From JBFELU01 sp041572755 (GTDB lineage: Bacteria; Actinomycetota; Acidimicrobiia; Spongiisociales; UBA11373), in contig JBFFRY010000008.1 of the NCBI GenBank assembly GCA_041572755.1, positions 10,500-74,499 on the forward strand: a stretch of DNA of 64,000 bases, given 5' to 3'. Of the stretch, positions 10,930 to 20,172 are shown one piece after another. Under the pieces are notes generated by a model. That model ran no database searches and was not told the DNA's origin. It worked only from the letters and a program-made list of their open reading frames with translations. The translations under genes were made by a program, and so were the position numbers. How positions within the stretch are numbered: position 1 is the first letter of the stretch; every line of letters begins with the position of its first letter.

Positions 10930-12336
10930 ATGGACGACGATCGCGTTCACGTGACCTGGCTCCACTCGGACCGAAGGGTGCCGAGCCGATTCGTTCGTCC
11001 CCTCATCGAGTTCACCCACGTGGAGTCGGCGGGGGGAATCGTCTTGCTGGTGGCGGCCATCGTCGCCATCGTGTGGGCCAACGCTCCGTTCGGTGAGACC
11101 TACGAGGAGTTCTGGGGGTCCCACATCGATATCCGCATCGGGGCCTTCCACTTCGAGGAGTCGCTGCGCCACTTCGTCAACGACGGGTTGATGACGATCT
11201 TCTTCTTCGTGGTCGGCCTCGAGATCAAACGGGAGCTCGTGATCGGCGACCTCCGCGATCCGAAGGCTGCGGCGCTCCCCGTCATCGCCGCCCTGGGCGG
11301 GATGATCGTGCCGGCGGTCCTCTACCTGGTGATTGCAGGCGGGGGGGACGCCACTCGGGGATGGGGAATCCCGATGGCCACCGACATCGCGTTCTCGATT
11401 GGGATCCTGTCGTTGATGGGTCGCCGGGCTCCGGTTGGGGCCAAGCTCTTCCTGCTGGCGGTGGCGATCGCCGACGACATCGGCGCCATTGCGGTGATCG
11501 CCATCTTCTACACCGAGGACCTCTTCATGGGGTGGCTCGGGGCGGCGGTCGCCGGCCTGGTGGTGATCGCCTTCGCCTCGCGCGTCGGTATCCGGTCGAT
11601 GATCTTCTACGGGGTCGCCGGGTTCGCGACCTGGTTCTTCCTCCTGGAATCGGGGGTTCACGCAACGCTCGCCGGGGTGGCGCTGGGTTTCCTCACCCCG
11701 GCACTCGCCATGTACTCGGATGCCGAGTATCACCAGAACACTCAGCGAGTCCTCGACCGCCAGAAGTTCGACACTGCGGCCCCCCGCTCGGAGGAGCGGG
11801 TCAACCAGGATGCCCTGGAAGTCTCGGCGATCGCCAGGGAGTCGGTGCCGCCGCTGCGCCGCCTCGAGGTGGCGCTTCATCCCTGGTCGTCGTTCCTCGT
11901 GATCCCGATCTTCGCCCTGGCCAACGCCGGGGTCAGTTTCGCCGGCGTCGACATCCTCGAAGCGGCCACCCATCCGGTGTCGGTCGGTGTGGCCGTGGGT
12001 CTCCTCGTCGGGAAGACCTTCGGCATCAGCCTGTTTGCCTTCGCCGCCGTTCGCCTAGGGCTGGGCAAGTTGCCCCACCTCACCACTTGGGGCCACATCG
12101 TCGGGGTGGCGGCCGTGGCCGGGATCGGGTTCACCGTGTCGCTGTTCGTCACGGGTCTGGCTTTCACCGACGGGTTGCTCGCCGACCGAGCCAAGACCGG
12201 CATCTTCATCGGGTCGACGCTGGCCGGGCTGCTGGGGTGGTTGATCCTGCGCACCATGCAGCCCACTCCAAGTGGCCAATCCACAACCGATAGCGACGCT
12301 GAGCAGCCAGAAACGCCTGCACTCGAGGCCCGCTAG
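10930..12336 (+). CDS. nhaA: Na+/H+ antiporter NhaA
   Basis: This is a secondary transporter that exports Na+ in exchange for protons. The 468-residue protein carries the NhaA hallmarks ATDIAFSIGIL (D152) and the paired aspartates D182-D183 in AVAIADDIGAIAVI, which match the cation-binding Asp pair of E. coli NhaA. FFFVVGLEIKREL and GIGFTVSLFVTGLAF are further family landmarks. A cytoplasmic insert of about 50 charged residues (near 275-315) and a hydrophilic C-terminal tail are longer than in E. coli. It is divergent from trkA and just upstream of the LCP gene. Together with Trk it would control Na+/K+ balance. Confidence 0.95.
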   Translation: MDDDRVHVTWLHSDRRVPSRFVRPLIEFTHVESAGGIVLLVAAIVAIVWANAPFGETYEEFWGSHIDIRIGAFHFEESLRHFVNDGLMTIFFFVVGLEIKRELVIGDLRDPKAAALPVIAALGGMIVPAVLYLVIAGGGDATRGWGIPMATDIAFSIGILSLMGRRAPVGAKLFLLAVAIADDIGAIAVIAIFYTEDLFMGWLGAAVAGLVVIAFASRVGIRSMIFYGVAGFATWFFLLESGVHATLAGVALGFLTPALAMYSDAEYHQNTQRVLDRQKFDTAAPRSEERVNQDALEVSAIARESVPPLRRLEVALHPWSSFLVIPIFALANAGVSFAGVDILEAATHPVSVGVAVGLLVGKTFGISLFAFAAVRLGLGKLPHLTTWGHIVGVAAVAGIGFTVSLFVTGLAFTDGLLADRAKTGIFIGSTLAGLLGWLILRTMQPTPSGQSTTDSDAEQPETPALEAR

Positions 12337-12346
12337 AGTCCGCCAG

Positions 12347-13618
12347 GTGCGCCCCCCAATCCTGCTGATCATCGCTGCCGTCGTGGCGACGCTCTCCCTG
12401 GGAGCACTCGGCGTGCTCGTGGTGCTCGGTGACTCCGACGCCGAAGTTCCCACCTCGTTCACGATCGCCGAGACCACCACCACGACGGAGGTGGGGGTCT
12501 CCCGCACCCTCCCGGCGCCGTCGACCACCGAAGGTCCCACCGCGTTTGCGATCACGGTGGAGTTGGAGAACGCCCCGGCACTGCAGCGGGAGATCCAGGC
12601 GTTCTACTCCTGGCTGGCGAACCCGGAGGACAACGAGCCACCGGTGCTGCCCCCCGGCCTCGCCGAGCACGTCGGTGACGTCGCCCTCACCGGCGACCTG
12701 GCGGTGACCGGCACCGTGTCGCGGGTGAGGCTCGAAGACGAGTCACGGATGGCGGTTGTGCTGCTCGACGAGGACGTGATTCTGGTCGTCAACGAGGGAT
12801 CTGGCTGGCAGATCGTGGGCGCCAAGATGGTTCGCTTCGATCGGACCGCCTGGTACGGGCCGCCGGTCCGTCGCATCCTGGTGATCGGTTCTGACGCCCG
12901 CCCGGGTGAGAGCCAGACCGAGTTCCGGGCCGACAGCATCCACATCCTCTCGGCCGCTCTCGCCGAGGGCAAGGGCGCAGTCGTTGGGTTCCCCCGCGAC
13001 ACCTACGTCACTGCCTCCTACGGAGAGGACAAGTTCACTCACGTCAACGTGCGGGACGGTACCGAAGGCATGGTCACGGTGGCCGAGGACATCTCGGGCC
13101 TGGAGATCGAGGGATACCTCATCACCGGCTTCCAGGGCTTCACACAGTTGGTCAACGCGTTCGGCGGCATCCCCGTCGACGTGCCGTTCAGCATGGCCGA
13201 GCCGAAGTCGAAGGCGTACCTCAACGCCGGGCTCCAGATCCTCGACGGCGCCGATGCGCTCGCCTTCTCTCGCAACCGCTCGATTCGCGGTGGTGACTTC
13301 ACCCGCTCGTTCCACCAGGGGATGGTCATCTTGGGGGCCCTCACCGACGCCTCAACCCGGGGGATCGAAGCACTTCCCGATCTCATCAAGGCCCTCACCG
13401 AGCACACGTGGACCGACCTGAGCCCGGCCCAACTCCTCACTCTCGGAGCCTTGGCGTTCGAGATCGATCCACTGGACGTGGGGAACCTGGTGCTGCCGGG
13501 GACCGTCACGACCCGTTCGGGAGCCAGCGTGGTGATGCTCGATGAGGGGGCCGACGAGATCTTCGCCGACCTGGCCGACGGCTGGCTCAGCCCGGCAACC
13601 CTTGCAGAGCAGCCATAA
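12347..13618 (+). CDS. LytR-CpsA-Psr (LCP) family protein
   Basis: LCP enzymes attach undecaprenyl-linked glycopolymers to peptidoglycan at the outer face of the membrane. From the GTG at 12347 the protein has 423 residues: one N-terminal membrane anchor (about 4-27), a Thr-rich linker, a roughly 100-residue extra region, and the LCP domain from about 176. Family marks are RILVIGSDARPGE, FRADSIHI, GFPRDTYV, NAFGGIPVDVP and LDGADALAFSRNRS, with the Asp and Arg residues that bind Mg-pyrophosphate. An ATG at 12272 is in frame but would overlap nhaA by 65 bases, so the GTG was preferred, though it lacks a clear ribosome site. The intramolecular disulfide Cys pair is absent. Confidence 0.88.
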   Translation: MRPPILLIIAAVVATLSLGALGVLVVLGDSDAEVPTSFTIAETTTTTEVGVSRTLPAPSTTEGPTAFAITVELENAPALQREIQAFYSWLANPEDNEPPVLPPGLAEHVGDVALTGDLAVTGTVSRVRLEDESRMAVVLLDEDVILVVNEGSGWQIVGAKMVRFDRTAWYGPPVRRILVIGSDARPGESQTEFRADSIHILSAALAEGKGAVVGFPRDTYVTASYGEDKFTHVNVRDGTEGMVTVAEDISGLEIEGYLITGFQGFTQLVNAFGGIPVDVPFSMAEPKSKAYLNAGLQILDGADALAFSRNRSIRGGDFTRSFHQGMVILGALTDASTRGIEALPDLIKALTEHTWTDLSPAQLLTLGALAFEIDPLDVGNLVLPGTVTTRSGASVVMLDEGADEIFADLADGWLSPATLAEQP

Positions 13619-13628
13619 TCTCTCCCCT

Positions 13629-14624
13629 GTGACATCCATCTGGACCCTTGCGGCAGGCTCTGAGACCGCCGAGGCGCTGCATCGGTTCGAAGTGCCGGTG
13701 TGGTTGTGGCCTGCCTTCCTCGGCGGGGTCGCCGCCCTTCTACTCATCGATCTCCTCGTGCTCCATCGTGAGGCCCACGAGATCTCGATGCGCGAGGCGG
13801 CGATCACCTCGGCGGGGTGGGTGAGTCTGGGGGTCGCCTTCACGCTCGTCGTGTGGGCGGTGATCGGGGGGGATGCCGCCGGTCAGTACCTGACGGGGTT
13901 CGTGATCGAGAAGTCGCTGTCGGTGGACAACGTCTTCGTGTGGGCGGTGATCTTCACCTTCTTCTCCGTGCCGGGGAAGTACCAGCATCGTGTGCTGTTC
14001 TGGGGGATCTTCGGCGCCCTGGTGCTGCGGGCGATCTTCATCTTCGCCGGGGTCGCCCTGCTGGAGCGCCTCAGCTGGCTGCTGTTCGTGTTCGGCGGTC
14101 TCCTGATCTTCACGGCGATCCGGGTGGTCCGCCACAGCGACGAGGAGATCCACCCGGAGCGCAACCCGGTCCTCAAGCTGGTGCGCCGCTTCGTGCCGGT
14201 GACCGCCGATTTCGACGGCCAGCGGCTGTTCACCAGGGAGAACGGAAGACGGCTGGCCACTCCCCTGTTCGTGGTGCTGGTCCTGGTGGAAGCCACCGAC
14301 GTGGTGTTTGCCGTGGATTCGGTGCCGGCGATCCTGGCGGTGAGCCGGGACCCCTTCGTGGTGTTCAGCAGCAACGCCCTGGCGATCCTCGGTCTCCGGG
14401 CCCTGTACTTCTTGCTCGAAGGGGCCCGGGAGAAGCTCATCTACCTCAATTGGGGCTTGGGCGTGATCCTCACCTATGTGGGGGTGAAGATGCTGGTCTC
14501 GGAGTGGTATCACATACCCACCCTGCTTTCACTCTCAGTGATAGGCGTGGTCCTGGCTATAACGATCGTGGTGTCGTTGCGGGCGACGCGGGAGCAGGAG
14601 ACGGCCCGGGAGGAGGCACCGTGA
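13629..14624 (+). CDS. TerC-family integral membrane protein
   Basis: TerC proteins are multi-pass membrane proteins linked to tellurite resistance and, in some bacteria, to manganese export or metal loading of exported proteins. The 331-residue product has about eight helices and the family motifs EKSLSVDNVFVWAVIF and VEATDVVFAVDSVPAILAVS, each with the conserved acidic residues in the membrane. The GTG at 13629 was chosen because the longer reading would overlap the LCP gene. The stop overlaps the start of the universal stress gene (GTGA), so the two are translationally coupled. Confidence 0.9.
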   Translation: MTSIWTLAAGSETAEALHRFEVPVWLWPAFLGGVAALLLIDLLVLHREAHEISMREAAITSAGWVSLGVAFTLVVWAVIGGDAAGQYLTGFVIEKSLSVDNVFVWAVIFTFFSVPGKYQHRVLFWGIFGALVLRAIFIFAGVALLERLSWLLFVFGGLLIFTAIRVVRHSDEEIHPERNPVLKLVRRFVPVTADFDGQRLFTRENGRRLATPLFVVLVLVEATDVVFAVDSVPAILAVSRDPFVVFSSNALAILGLRALYFLLEGAREKLIYLNWGLGVILTYVGVKMLVSEWYHIPTLLSLSVIGVVLAITIVVSLRATREQETAREEAP

Positions 14625-15055
14625 GTATCGACCTGATCGTGGTGGGGATCGGCGAGTCCCCGGGCTCGCAGGCGGCGGCCCGCTGGGCAGGGGAGGCGGC
14701 CGCTCAACTCGGTGCCCGGATCGTGGCCGTTCACGCCTACGAGCCGCTGGACCACCTCGACCACATCGAGCCCGGGGTCGATTTCGCCGATGTCCGCGAC
14801 GACGTGGCCGAGCAGATGGATCGGGCGTGGTGTCAGACCCTCCGAGCCTCCGGAGTGGCGTTCGAGACGAGGCTCGAGGAAGGCCGTCCCGCTGAAGTGC
14901 TGATGGATGTCGCTCGGGAAGTCGACGCCGACTTGATCGTCGTCGGTACCCGCCGCATGGGAGCGGTCGCCGCGCTTGCCATCGGGAGCACCGCCGACCA
15001 GGTCATGCGGGAAGCCCTGCGGCCCGTCGTGGTCATCCACCCGCCGGAGGAGTAG
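14621..15055 (+). CDS. Universal stress protein (UspA family)
   Basis: This 144-residue cytoplasmic protein has a single Usp domain. The ATP-binding signature is intact: DLIVVGTRRMGAVAALAIGS fits the G-2x-G-9x-G-S/T pattern, so it belongs to the nucleotide-binding class. A GGAGG ribosome site precedes the GTG start, which overlaps the TerC stop by four bases. This coupling suggests a regulatory or sensory partner of the TerC protein. The 3' end overlaps the convergent secreted-protein gene by 23 bases. Confidence 0.9.
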   Translation: MSIDLIVVGIGESPGSQAAARWAGEAAAQLGARIVAVHAYEPLDHLDHIEPGVDFADVRDDVAEQMDRAWCQTLRASGVAFETRLEEGRPAEVLMDVAREVDADLIVVGTRRMGAVAALAIGSTADQVMREALRPVVVIHPPEE

Positions 15056-15749
15056 CGCGGGTGCGGCGTCGCCGCCCCACCCACCACAGGGCCGCAAAGA
15101 CGGTTGCCGCGGCCGCGCCGGTCACCACCGTGAAGATGGGGAAGCCGCCACCCCCCGGCGACGCCTCATCGGCAGCGGGGGTTCCTCCGGGAGGAGTGTC
15201 GTACCACACGGCAACGTCACCGAGCCCGGTGGGACGATCCTCGTCCTCGACGGGGGTCCCGAAGAGTTCCCGGACGCCCACCGAGACGGTGAAGCGGGCG
15301 GCCGCGTCGCCGGTGATCGAGAAGCCGTAGGTACCGGCGTCGGCCACGCTCCGCCATTCACCGAGCTCCACATAGCTGGTTCCCGAGAATGGCTCGAGGA
15401 ACGGTTCCCCCCGCACCGGCAGCAGCGGCGTCTCGGTCCCATCGGGGGCGATCATGGTGAGCCGGGGCAGAGCCTCGTCGGCCAGATCTCGCTCCGGGGC
15501 GAGATCCGGGATCAACAGACCGACCACGATCTCCTCACCGGATTGGAAGCCGACCCGAAAGCCGCGGGTTTCTCCGGCCTCGTCCAGCGACCCGTAGACG
15601 GCGAACGAGATCGTCCCATCGGGGATTCGAGGACCGTCGGCGGGAGACGCATCGCCTTCCCCCAGCAGCAATGGCTGATGAGCCCCGGCCGGGACGGCGG
15701 TGAGGAGCACCACGGCGACGACGGCGGTGAGGACGAACCTGATGCGCAT
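15033..15749 (-). CDS. Secreted membrane-anchored protein of unknown function
   Basis: The 238-residue product starts with a clear signal peptide (MRIRF followed by VLTAVVAVVLLTAVPAGA, cleavage after AGA) and ends with a membrane helix (near 205-225) and an RRRRTRAT cytoplasmic tail. It is therefore an extracellular domain tethered by its C-terminus. The middle is beta-rich, with GTYGFSITGDAAARFTVSVG resembling a PPC-like or other Ig-like sandwich. A Gly/Pro-rich spacer sits before the anchor. No function is recognised. Its gene is convergent with, and overlaps, the UspA gene. Confidence 0.65.
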   Translation of the reverse strand: MRIRFVLTAVVAVVLLTAVPAGAHQPLLLGEGDASPADGPRIPDGTISFAVYGSLDEAGETRGFRVGFQSGEEIVVGLLIPDLAPERDLADEALPRLTMIAPDGTETPLLPVRGEPFLEPFSGTSYVELGEWRSVADAGTYGFSITGDAAARFTVSVGVRELFGTPVEDEDRPTGLGDVAVWYDTPPGGTPAADEASPGGGGFPIFTVVTGAAAATVFAALWWVGRRRRTRATPPAGG

Positions 15750-15800
15750 GGCGGGGACCCTACGGCCTGCCCGGTCCAATGCGAAGCCGTGGGATCGCCC

Positions 15801-15911
15801 ATGCTGCGCCGGACCCGCCTCGCCGCCCACGCCCTCTGCGTGGCCGACGGCTCGGTGCTGCCCGCCCGCGTCAGGGGGGCTTCCCTGATCGCCGTTCAGC
15901 CCAGCGGGTAG
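15801..15911 (+). pseudogene. Possible Nudix hydrolase N-terminal fragment
   Basis: The plus-strand reading LRRTRLAAHALCVADGSVLP looks like the first strand pair of a Nudix hydrolase (RLAAxALVVxDGxVLL). It breaks off after about 24 codons without any Nudix box and runs into the convergent URO-D gene. It may be a degraded remnant or a coincidence. This stretch is otherwise an unassigned gap of about 145 bases. Confidence 0.25.
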
Positions 15912-17056
15912 TGGCCGAACTCCTCGACGGCGTCGACCATCGCCAGCACGTTGGCGGCCGGCACGTCGTCCATGACGGTGTGGACCGAGCCGACCAGATA
16001 ACCGCCGCCGGGACCCAGCAGCGAGATCACCCTGCGGACTTCCCGGCGAACCTGGGCCGGGGTGCCGTGGGGCAGCACGTGCTGGGTGTCGATCGCCCCG
16101 CAGAAGGCGAGCCGATCGCCCCACCGCTCCTTGAGGCCGGCGAGATCGGCCATCTTGCCCGCCGAGGTCTGGATGGGGTTGAGCACGTCGACCCCGACCT
16201 CAATGAGGTCCTCGACGAGCGGGAACACGTCGCCGTCGGTGTGGAAGAAGACTTTGGCTTCAGTGCGCTGCTTTATGAAGGAGATGTAGTCGGCGTGGAC
16301 CGGTTTGAGCATCTCCCGGTACATGGTCGGCGACATCAAGAGAGAGTCCTGGGTGCCGAGGTCGTCGCCGATCTTGATGAGGTCGACGTTGGCTTCGAGT
16401 GCATCGAGGAAATGGCCCATGAGGGTCTTGCAGAGACCCTCGATCTTCCACAGCAGCGCCTCGGCGAAGTCGGGACGGAGCGCCATGTTCAACAGGAATG
16501 TGTCCATGCCCTGCATGGCAAAGGCCCGCTCCAGCGGGAAGAGCAGCCAGGGTGTGGCCATGATCGCGTAGCGACCCTCGGCGGCGAGCCGGGCGGCATC
16601 GGCGGCAACGTGCGCCACCCGGGTGGGATCATCCATGTCGGGCCACGGGTAGTCCTCGATCTCGGCGAGCGTGGTGGCGTCAGCCATGGGATGGACGATG
16701 GGGAACCACTCTCCGGGGTTCACTTCGCGAGCCCCGGCACCCCAGGAGGAGAGGTAATCGCTGTGAGGCGCCCGAGCGGCATTGCGCTCCAGGACCCCGG
16801 CCGGCTCCCGATCCCACACGCCGCGAACATCGGTGCCCAACCGCTGCAGGGTCTCCTCGTCGACGGCGGCGGTGCCCAGCTCCGGCCACTCGTAGAGGTG
16901 GCGATCGGGGGCCTCGATGCCGGCCAGCCGCTTCAGCTCCCGGTAGGTCCCCATCTTGATCCCGGTGGCGTTGCTCACGCCGAGCACGATCGGGACCCGA
17001 TCAGGCTCCTCGTGAGCCAGGGCGGCGAGGACCCTCTCCTTGGGCGTCATCGGCAT
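15896..17056 (-). CDS. URO-D-family protein (MtaA/CmuA-like)
   Basis: This 386-residue protein belongs to the uroporphyrinogen decarboxylase superfamily, which includes true HemE and corrinoid or thiol methyltransferases of the MtaA/CmuA type. It begins with PKERVLAALAHEEPDRVPI, a typical start of the methyltransferase-like branch, and contains IKIGDDLGTQDSLLMSP, FFHTDGDV and a late FCGAIDTQHVLPHGTP. True HemE usually has a distinct N-terminal arginine cluster that is not seen here. The gene stands alone with no corrinoid protein nearby, so its substrate is unknown. It is divergent from the helicase gene, with only about 14 bases between the longest possible starts. Confidence 0.8.
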   Translation of the reverse strand: MPMTPKERVLAALAHEEPDRVPIVLGVSNATGIKMGTYRELKRLAGIEAPDRHLYEWPELGTAAVDEETLQRLGTDVRGVWDREPAGVLERNAARAPHSDYLSSWGAGAREVNPGEWFPIVHPMADATTLAEIEDYPWPDMDDPTRVAHVAADAARLAAEGRYAIMATPWLLFPLERAFAMQGMDTFLLNMALRPDFAEALLWKIEGLCKTLMGHFLDALEANVDLIKIGDDLGTQDSLLMSPTMYREMLKPVHADYISFIKQRTEAKVFFHTDGDVFPLVEDLIEVGVDVLNPIQTSAGKMADLAGLKERWGDRLAFCGAIDTQHVLPHGTPAQVRREVRRVISLLGPGGGYLVGSVHTVMDDVPAANVLAMVDAVEEFGHYPLG

Positions 17057-17070
17057 CCCTGCGGCCTCCG

Positions 17071-19389
17071 GTGTCGAGGGACGCTCAGCGTACCCCGGGG
17101 TTGATCACCCCCGCTCCCTACCATCGCCCCGTGGATGAGGTCATCGCCGCCTGGCGCTCGGATCCCGATCGATCGGATCGAATCACGCACATCGAGACGG
17201 TGCCCGCCCGCGACCCGATCTTCGAGGATCTCGACCCTCCGCTGGCGGGTCCGCTGGCCGAGGCACTGCGGTCACGAGGCATCGAGAGGCTCTACCGCCA
17301 CCAAACGCAATCGATCCGGAGGGTCCGCAACGGAACCAACACGGTCGTCGTGGCGGGCACCGCGTCGGGGAAGTCCCTGTGCTACCAAGCTCCGATCGCC
17401 GAAGCGGCCCTCGACGACCGCCACTCCACGGCCCTGCTCCTCTTCCCGACCAAGGCCCTCACCCAGGACCAGTTCCGCACGCTGCACGGGCTCGGGCTCG
17501 CCCCCCTCAGCCCGGCCGTCTACGACGGCGACACCGATCGTGATGACCGGGTGTGGATCCGCCGCCACGCCAATGTGGTGCTCACCAACCCGGACATGCT
17601 CCACGTCGGGATCTTGCCTCACCACGCCCGCTGGGCCACCTTCTTGTCCCGGCTCCGCTACGTCGTGCTCGACGAGATCCACGTGCTGCGGGGGATCTTC
17701 GGGAGTCACGTCGCCAACGTGATCCGCCGCCTTCGCCGCCTCGCCGCCCACTACGGCGCCCGACCCACCTTCGTGGCCTGTTCGGCCACGATCGGCAACC
17801 CCGCCGACCTGGCCGCCAAGCTGGTGGGGCTGCCGTTCGAGGCCGTGGACCAGGACACCTCTCCCCAGGGAGCCAAGCACTATGTCGTCTGGAACCCTCC
17901 CCAGAGCGAGGACGGCGACCGCCGCAGTGCCCTCGCCGAATCCACCGACGTCTTCGTCGACTTGATTCGCCGTCAGCAGCACACGATCGCCTTCACCCGG
18001 AGCCGCAAGGGCACCGAACTGGTCTTCCGCTGGGCCCGCGAGCGCCTCGACGAAGATCTGTGCGACCGCGTCGCCCCCTACCGCAGCGGCTACCTTCCCG
18101 CCGAGCGGCGCGCCATCGAGCAGCGCCTCTTCGACGGCGACCTGATCGGCGTCACGGCCACCAACGCCTTGGAGCTGGGGATCGACGTCGGGAGCCTCGA
18201 CGCGGCGGTGCTGACCACCTTCCCCGGCACGATCGCCTCGTTCCGCCAGCAGGCCGGTCGGGCCGGCCGCACCCGGGACGAGTCGCTGGCCGTGCTGGTC
18301 GCCGGCGAGGACGCCCTCGATCAGTACTTCGTCCACCACCCAGCCGAGCTGTTCGGCCGCCCCTCGGAGGCGGCGGTGGTGAACCCCGCCAACCCAGAAG
18401 TGCTGGCGCACCATGCCGGCTGTGCCGCCTACGAGCGGCCCCTCGTCAACGATGACGTGGCCTTCTTCGGCGATGCGCTGGAGGAACTGCTCCCCGACCT
18501 GGTGGCGTCGGGGGTCCTGCGCCCCCGCGGGCCCCGGCTCTATTGGGGGGACCGCCGCGCACCGGCCCCGCAAGTCGACATCCGCACCGCCGGGGGCCCT
18601 CCCTTCACCATCGTGGACTCCGACGCCGCCATGATCGGCACCATCGATGAGAGCCGGGTCTTCTCCCAGGCTCACCCGGGGGCGGTGTATCTGCATCAGG
18701 GGGACGGCTTCGTCATCGAGAGCCTCGACCTCGATGACCGGGTGGTGGTAGCTCGGCCCGGGGAGGTCGGGTACTACACCCAGCCTCACGAGGAGAAGGA
18801 CGTCTGGGTTCGGTCGATCGCGGCCCACGGCGCCGTGGGGCGCTTCGGTGTGAACCACGGCCTGGTCGAGGTGGAGAGCCGGGTGACCGGGTTCAAGCGC
18901 AAGAGCCTCAGCGACGGCGCCACGATGGGCCTGGAGCCACTCGACCTGCCGGCTCGCCGCTTCACCACCCAGGCGGTGTGGTGGACCGTCCCCGAGGACC
19001 TGCTCGATGCCGCCGGGGTGTCGGGACGGGAGGCCCCGGGCACCCTGCATGCCGCCGAGCACAGCGCCATCGCCATGCTCCCCCTGTATGCGATCTGCGA
19101 TCGCTGGGATGTCGGCGGGCTGTCGACGGTGTTTCACCCCGATGCCGGCGGGGCGGTGTGGTTCATCTACGACGGATACCCGGGCGGAGCCGGCATCGCT
19201 CCGATTGCCTTCGCGGCCGCCGATCGCCACCTGTGGGCCACCCTCGAGGCGCTGCGGGCGTGCGGCTGTGAGAGGGGTTGCCCTTCGTGCGTCCAGTCAC
19301 CCAAGTGTGGCAACTTCAACGAACCACTGGACAAGGCCGGAGCCATTCGCCTGCTACAAACGGCCATGGACAGGCCGATCCGAGGTTGA
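17071..19389 (+). CDS. DEAD/DEAH helicase with DUF1998 (MrfA/YprA-like)
   Basis: This superfamily 2 helicase is of the type that includes Bacillus MrfA, a mitomycin repair enzyme. Visible motifs are Q-type YRHQTQSI, Walker A AGTASGKS, DEIH (VVLDEIHVLRG), SATIGNP and QQAGRAGR, followed by a long C-terminal DUF1998 region ending in the cysteine cluster CGCERGCPSCVQSPKC, a likely Zn site. The 772-residue length is typical. The GTG at 17071 gives the longest protein. A GTG at 17131 (VDEVIAAW) is an equally plausible start, since 17071 leaves almost no room for a promoter. The neighbouring Tad genes belong to the set named after this helicase in actinobacteria. Confidence 0.9.
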   Translation: MSRDAQRTPGLITPAPYHRPVDEVIAAWRSDPDRSDRITHIETVPARDPIFEDLDPPLAGPLAEALRSRGIERLYRHQTQSIRRVRNGTNTVVVAGTASGKSLCYQAPIAEAALDDRHSTALLLFPTKALTQDQFRTLHGLGLAPLSPAVYDGDTDRDDRVWIRRHANVVLTNPDMLHVGILPHHARWATFLSRLRYVVLDEIHVLRGIFGSHVANVIRRLRRLAAHYGARPTFVACSATIGNPADLAAKLVGLPFEAVDQDTSPQGAKHYVVWNPPQSEDGDRRSALAESTDVFVDLIRRQQHTIAFTRSRKGTELVFRWARERLDEDLCDRVAPYRSGYLPAERRAIEQRLFDGDLIGVTATNALELGIDVGSLDAAVLTTFPGTIASFRQQAGRAGRTRDESLAVLVAGEDALDQYFVHHPAELFGRPSEAAVVNPANPEVLAHHAGCAAYERPLVNDDVAFFGDALEELLPDLVASGVLRPRGPRLYWGDRRAPAPQVDIRTAGGPPFTIVDSDAAMIGTIDESRVFSQAHPGAVYLHQGDGFVIESLDLDDRVVVARPGEVGYYTQPHEEKDVWVRSIAAHGAVGRFGVNHGLVEVESRVTGFKRKSLSDGATMGLEPLDLPARRFTTQAVWWTVPEDLLDAAGVSGREAPGTLHAAEHSAIAMLPLYAICDRWDVGGLSTVFHPDAGGAVWFIYDGYPGGAGIAPIAFAAADRHLWATLEALRACGCERGCPSCVQSPKCGNFNEPLDKAGAIRLLQTAMDRPIRG

Positions 19390-19495
19390 GCACCGGCGGG
19401 GTTACCCCACCGCATCCCGGCGTCACCGGAGCCGGCGGTGAAGAACGACCAGCCGAGCGACATCGCGACGGCCTGGGTGGCTTTGAAGCCTTCTC

Positions 19496-19738
19496 CTAGG
19501 GGCGTTCCTCGTCCAACGCGTCGTGGGCCACCTGATGAGCGAACTGGCTGACGATCTGGATGGCCCCCAGCCAGGCGTGAGGCCCGGGAAGCCCCGGCGG
19601 GGCGGTCTCCCTGATGATCAGCATGGCGCCTTCGACGAGCTCGTGCGCCGCTCGGAAGGCAGCTGCATCGTCGACCGCCGACCCGCCGGTGCTGGTGAGA
19701 TCCCGGGTGATCTCCTCGAACTGCTCGTCGAATCCCAT
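19496..19738 (-). CDS. Small hypothetical protein
   Basis: This 80-residue soluble protein starts MGFDEQFEEITRDLTS and ends with a predicted helix rich in Gln and His (IQIVSQFAHQVAHDALDEE). It is acidic with no membrane segment. A longer start at 19774 exists but would run close to the Tad operon. It lies directly downstream of the last Tad gene on the same strand and may be the tail of that operon. No family was recognised. Confidence 0.5.
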   Translation of the reverse strand: MGFDEQFEEITRDLTSTGGSAVDDAAAFRAAHELVEGAMLIIRETAPPGLPGPHAWLGAIQIVSQFAHQVAHDALDEERP

Positions 19739-19770
19739 ACCGGGCAACGTATCGATTGGACAGGTCGGGC

Positions 19771-20172
19771 TCAAGGGGACCGCCCATCGTGATCGAGGAG
19801 GAGCGCAGGCACGAATTCGGCTCGGCTCGAAGCCTCAATGTGGATCGTCCCGACCGGCCACAGCCGAACAGACCGCGCCACCGTCACCCTGACCGTGCGC
19901 TCGTCCCATGAGGGATCCTGGGCACAGAAGCATTCGATCAGGTCGAAACCGTTGAGTCGGGCGAACCGCGAGGCCTCCTCTCTCGCCGTGCCCGAAGCCC
20001 CAAAAGGGAGGAACGTCACCGGCGCCGCAGCAAGGGCAGCTGCATCCGCCGCCGCCCCGGCCTCGACGCGTGCGCGAAGATACGTCCCGGCCGCCCCCAG
20101 CGCAGCACCGAACATGATCAGCAGCCCGGCGACGGCCAGCATCGCCAAGCCGGCCGCACCGCGTTCGGTCAT
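19771..20172 (-). CDS. TadE-like secretion-locus protein (Rv3654c type)
   Basis: This 133-residue minor-pilin-like protein begins MTERGAAGLAMLAVAGLLIM, a type IV-prepilin-like N-terminal helix with a Glu near position 3, followed by ARVEAGAAADAAALAAAPV. This pattern matches the actinobacterial 'helicase/secretion neighbourhood TadE-like' family. Two cysteines close together (ECFCAQ) may be structural. Its ATG overlaps the stop of the upstream TadE gene (ATGA). It is the last clear gene of the Tad cluster, and the helicase that gives the family its name lies next to it at 17071-19389. Confidence 0.8.
   Translation of the reverse strand: MTERGAAGLAMLAVAGLLIMFGAALGAAGTYLRARVEAGAAADAAALAAAPVTFLPFGASGTAREEASRFARLNGFDLIECFCAQDPSWDERTVRVTVARSVRLWPVGTIHIEASSRAEFVPALLLDHDGRSP

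Noticed and set aside
19390..19495. Possible gene in the gap after the helicase
   Set aside because: Only short frames without start signals were seen on either strand.
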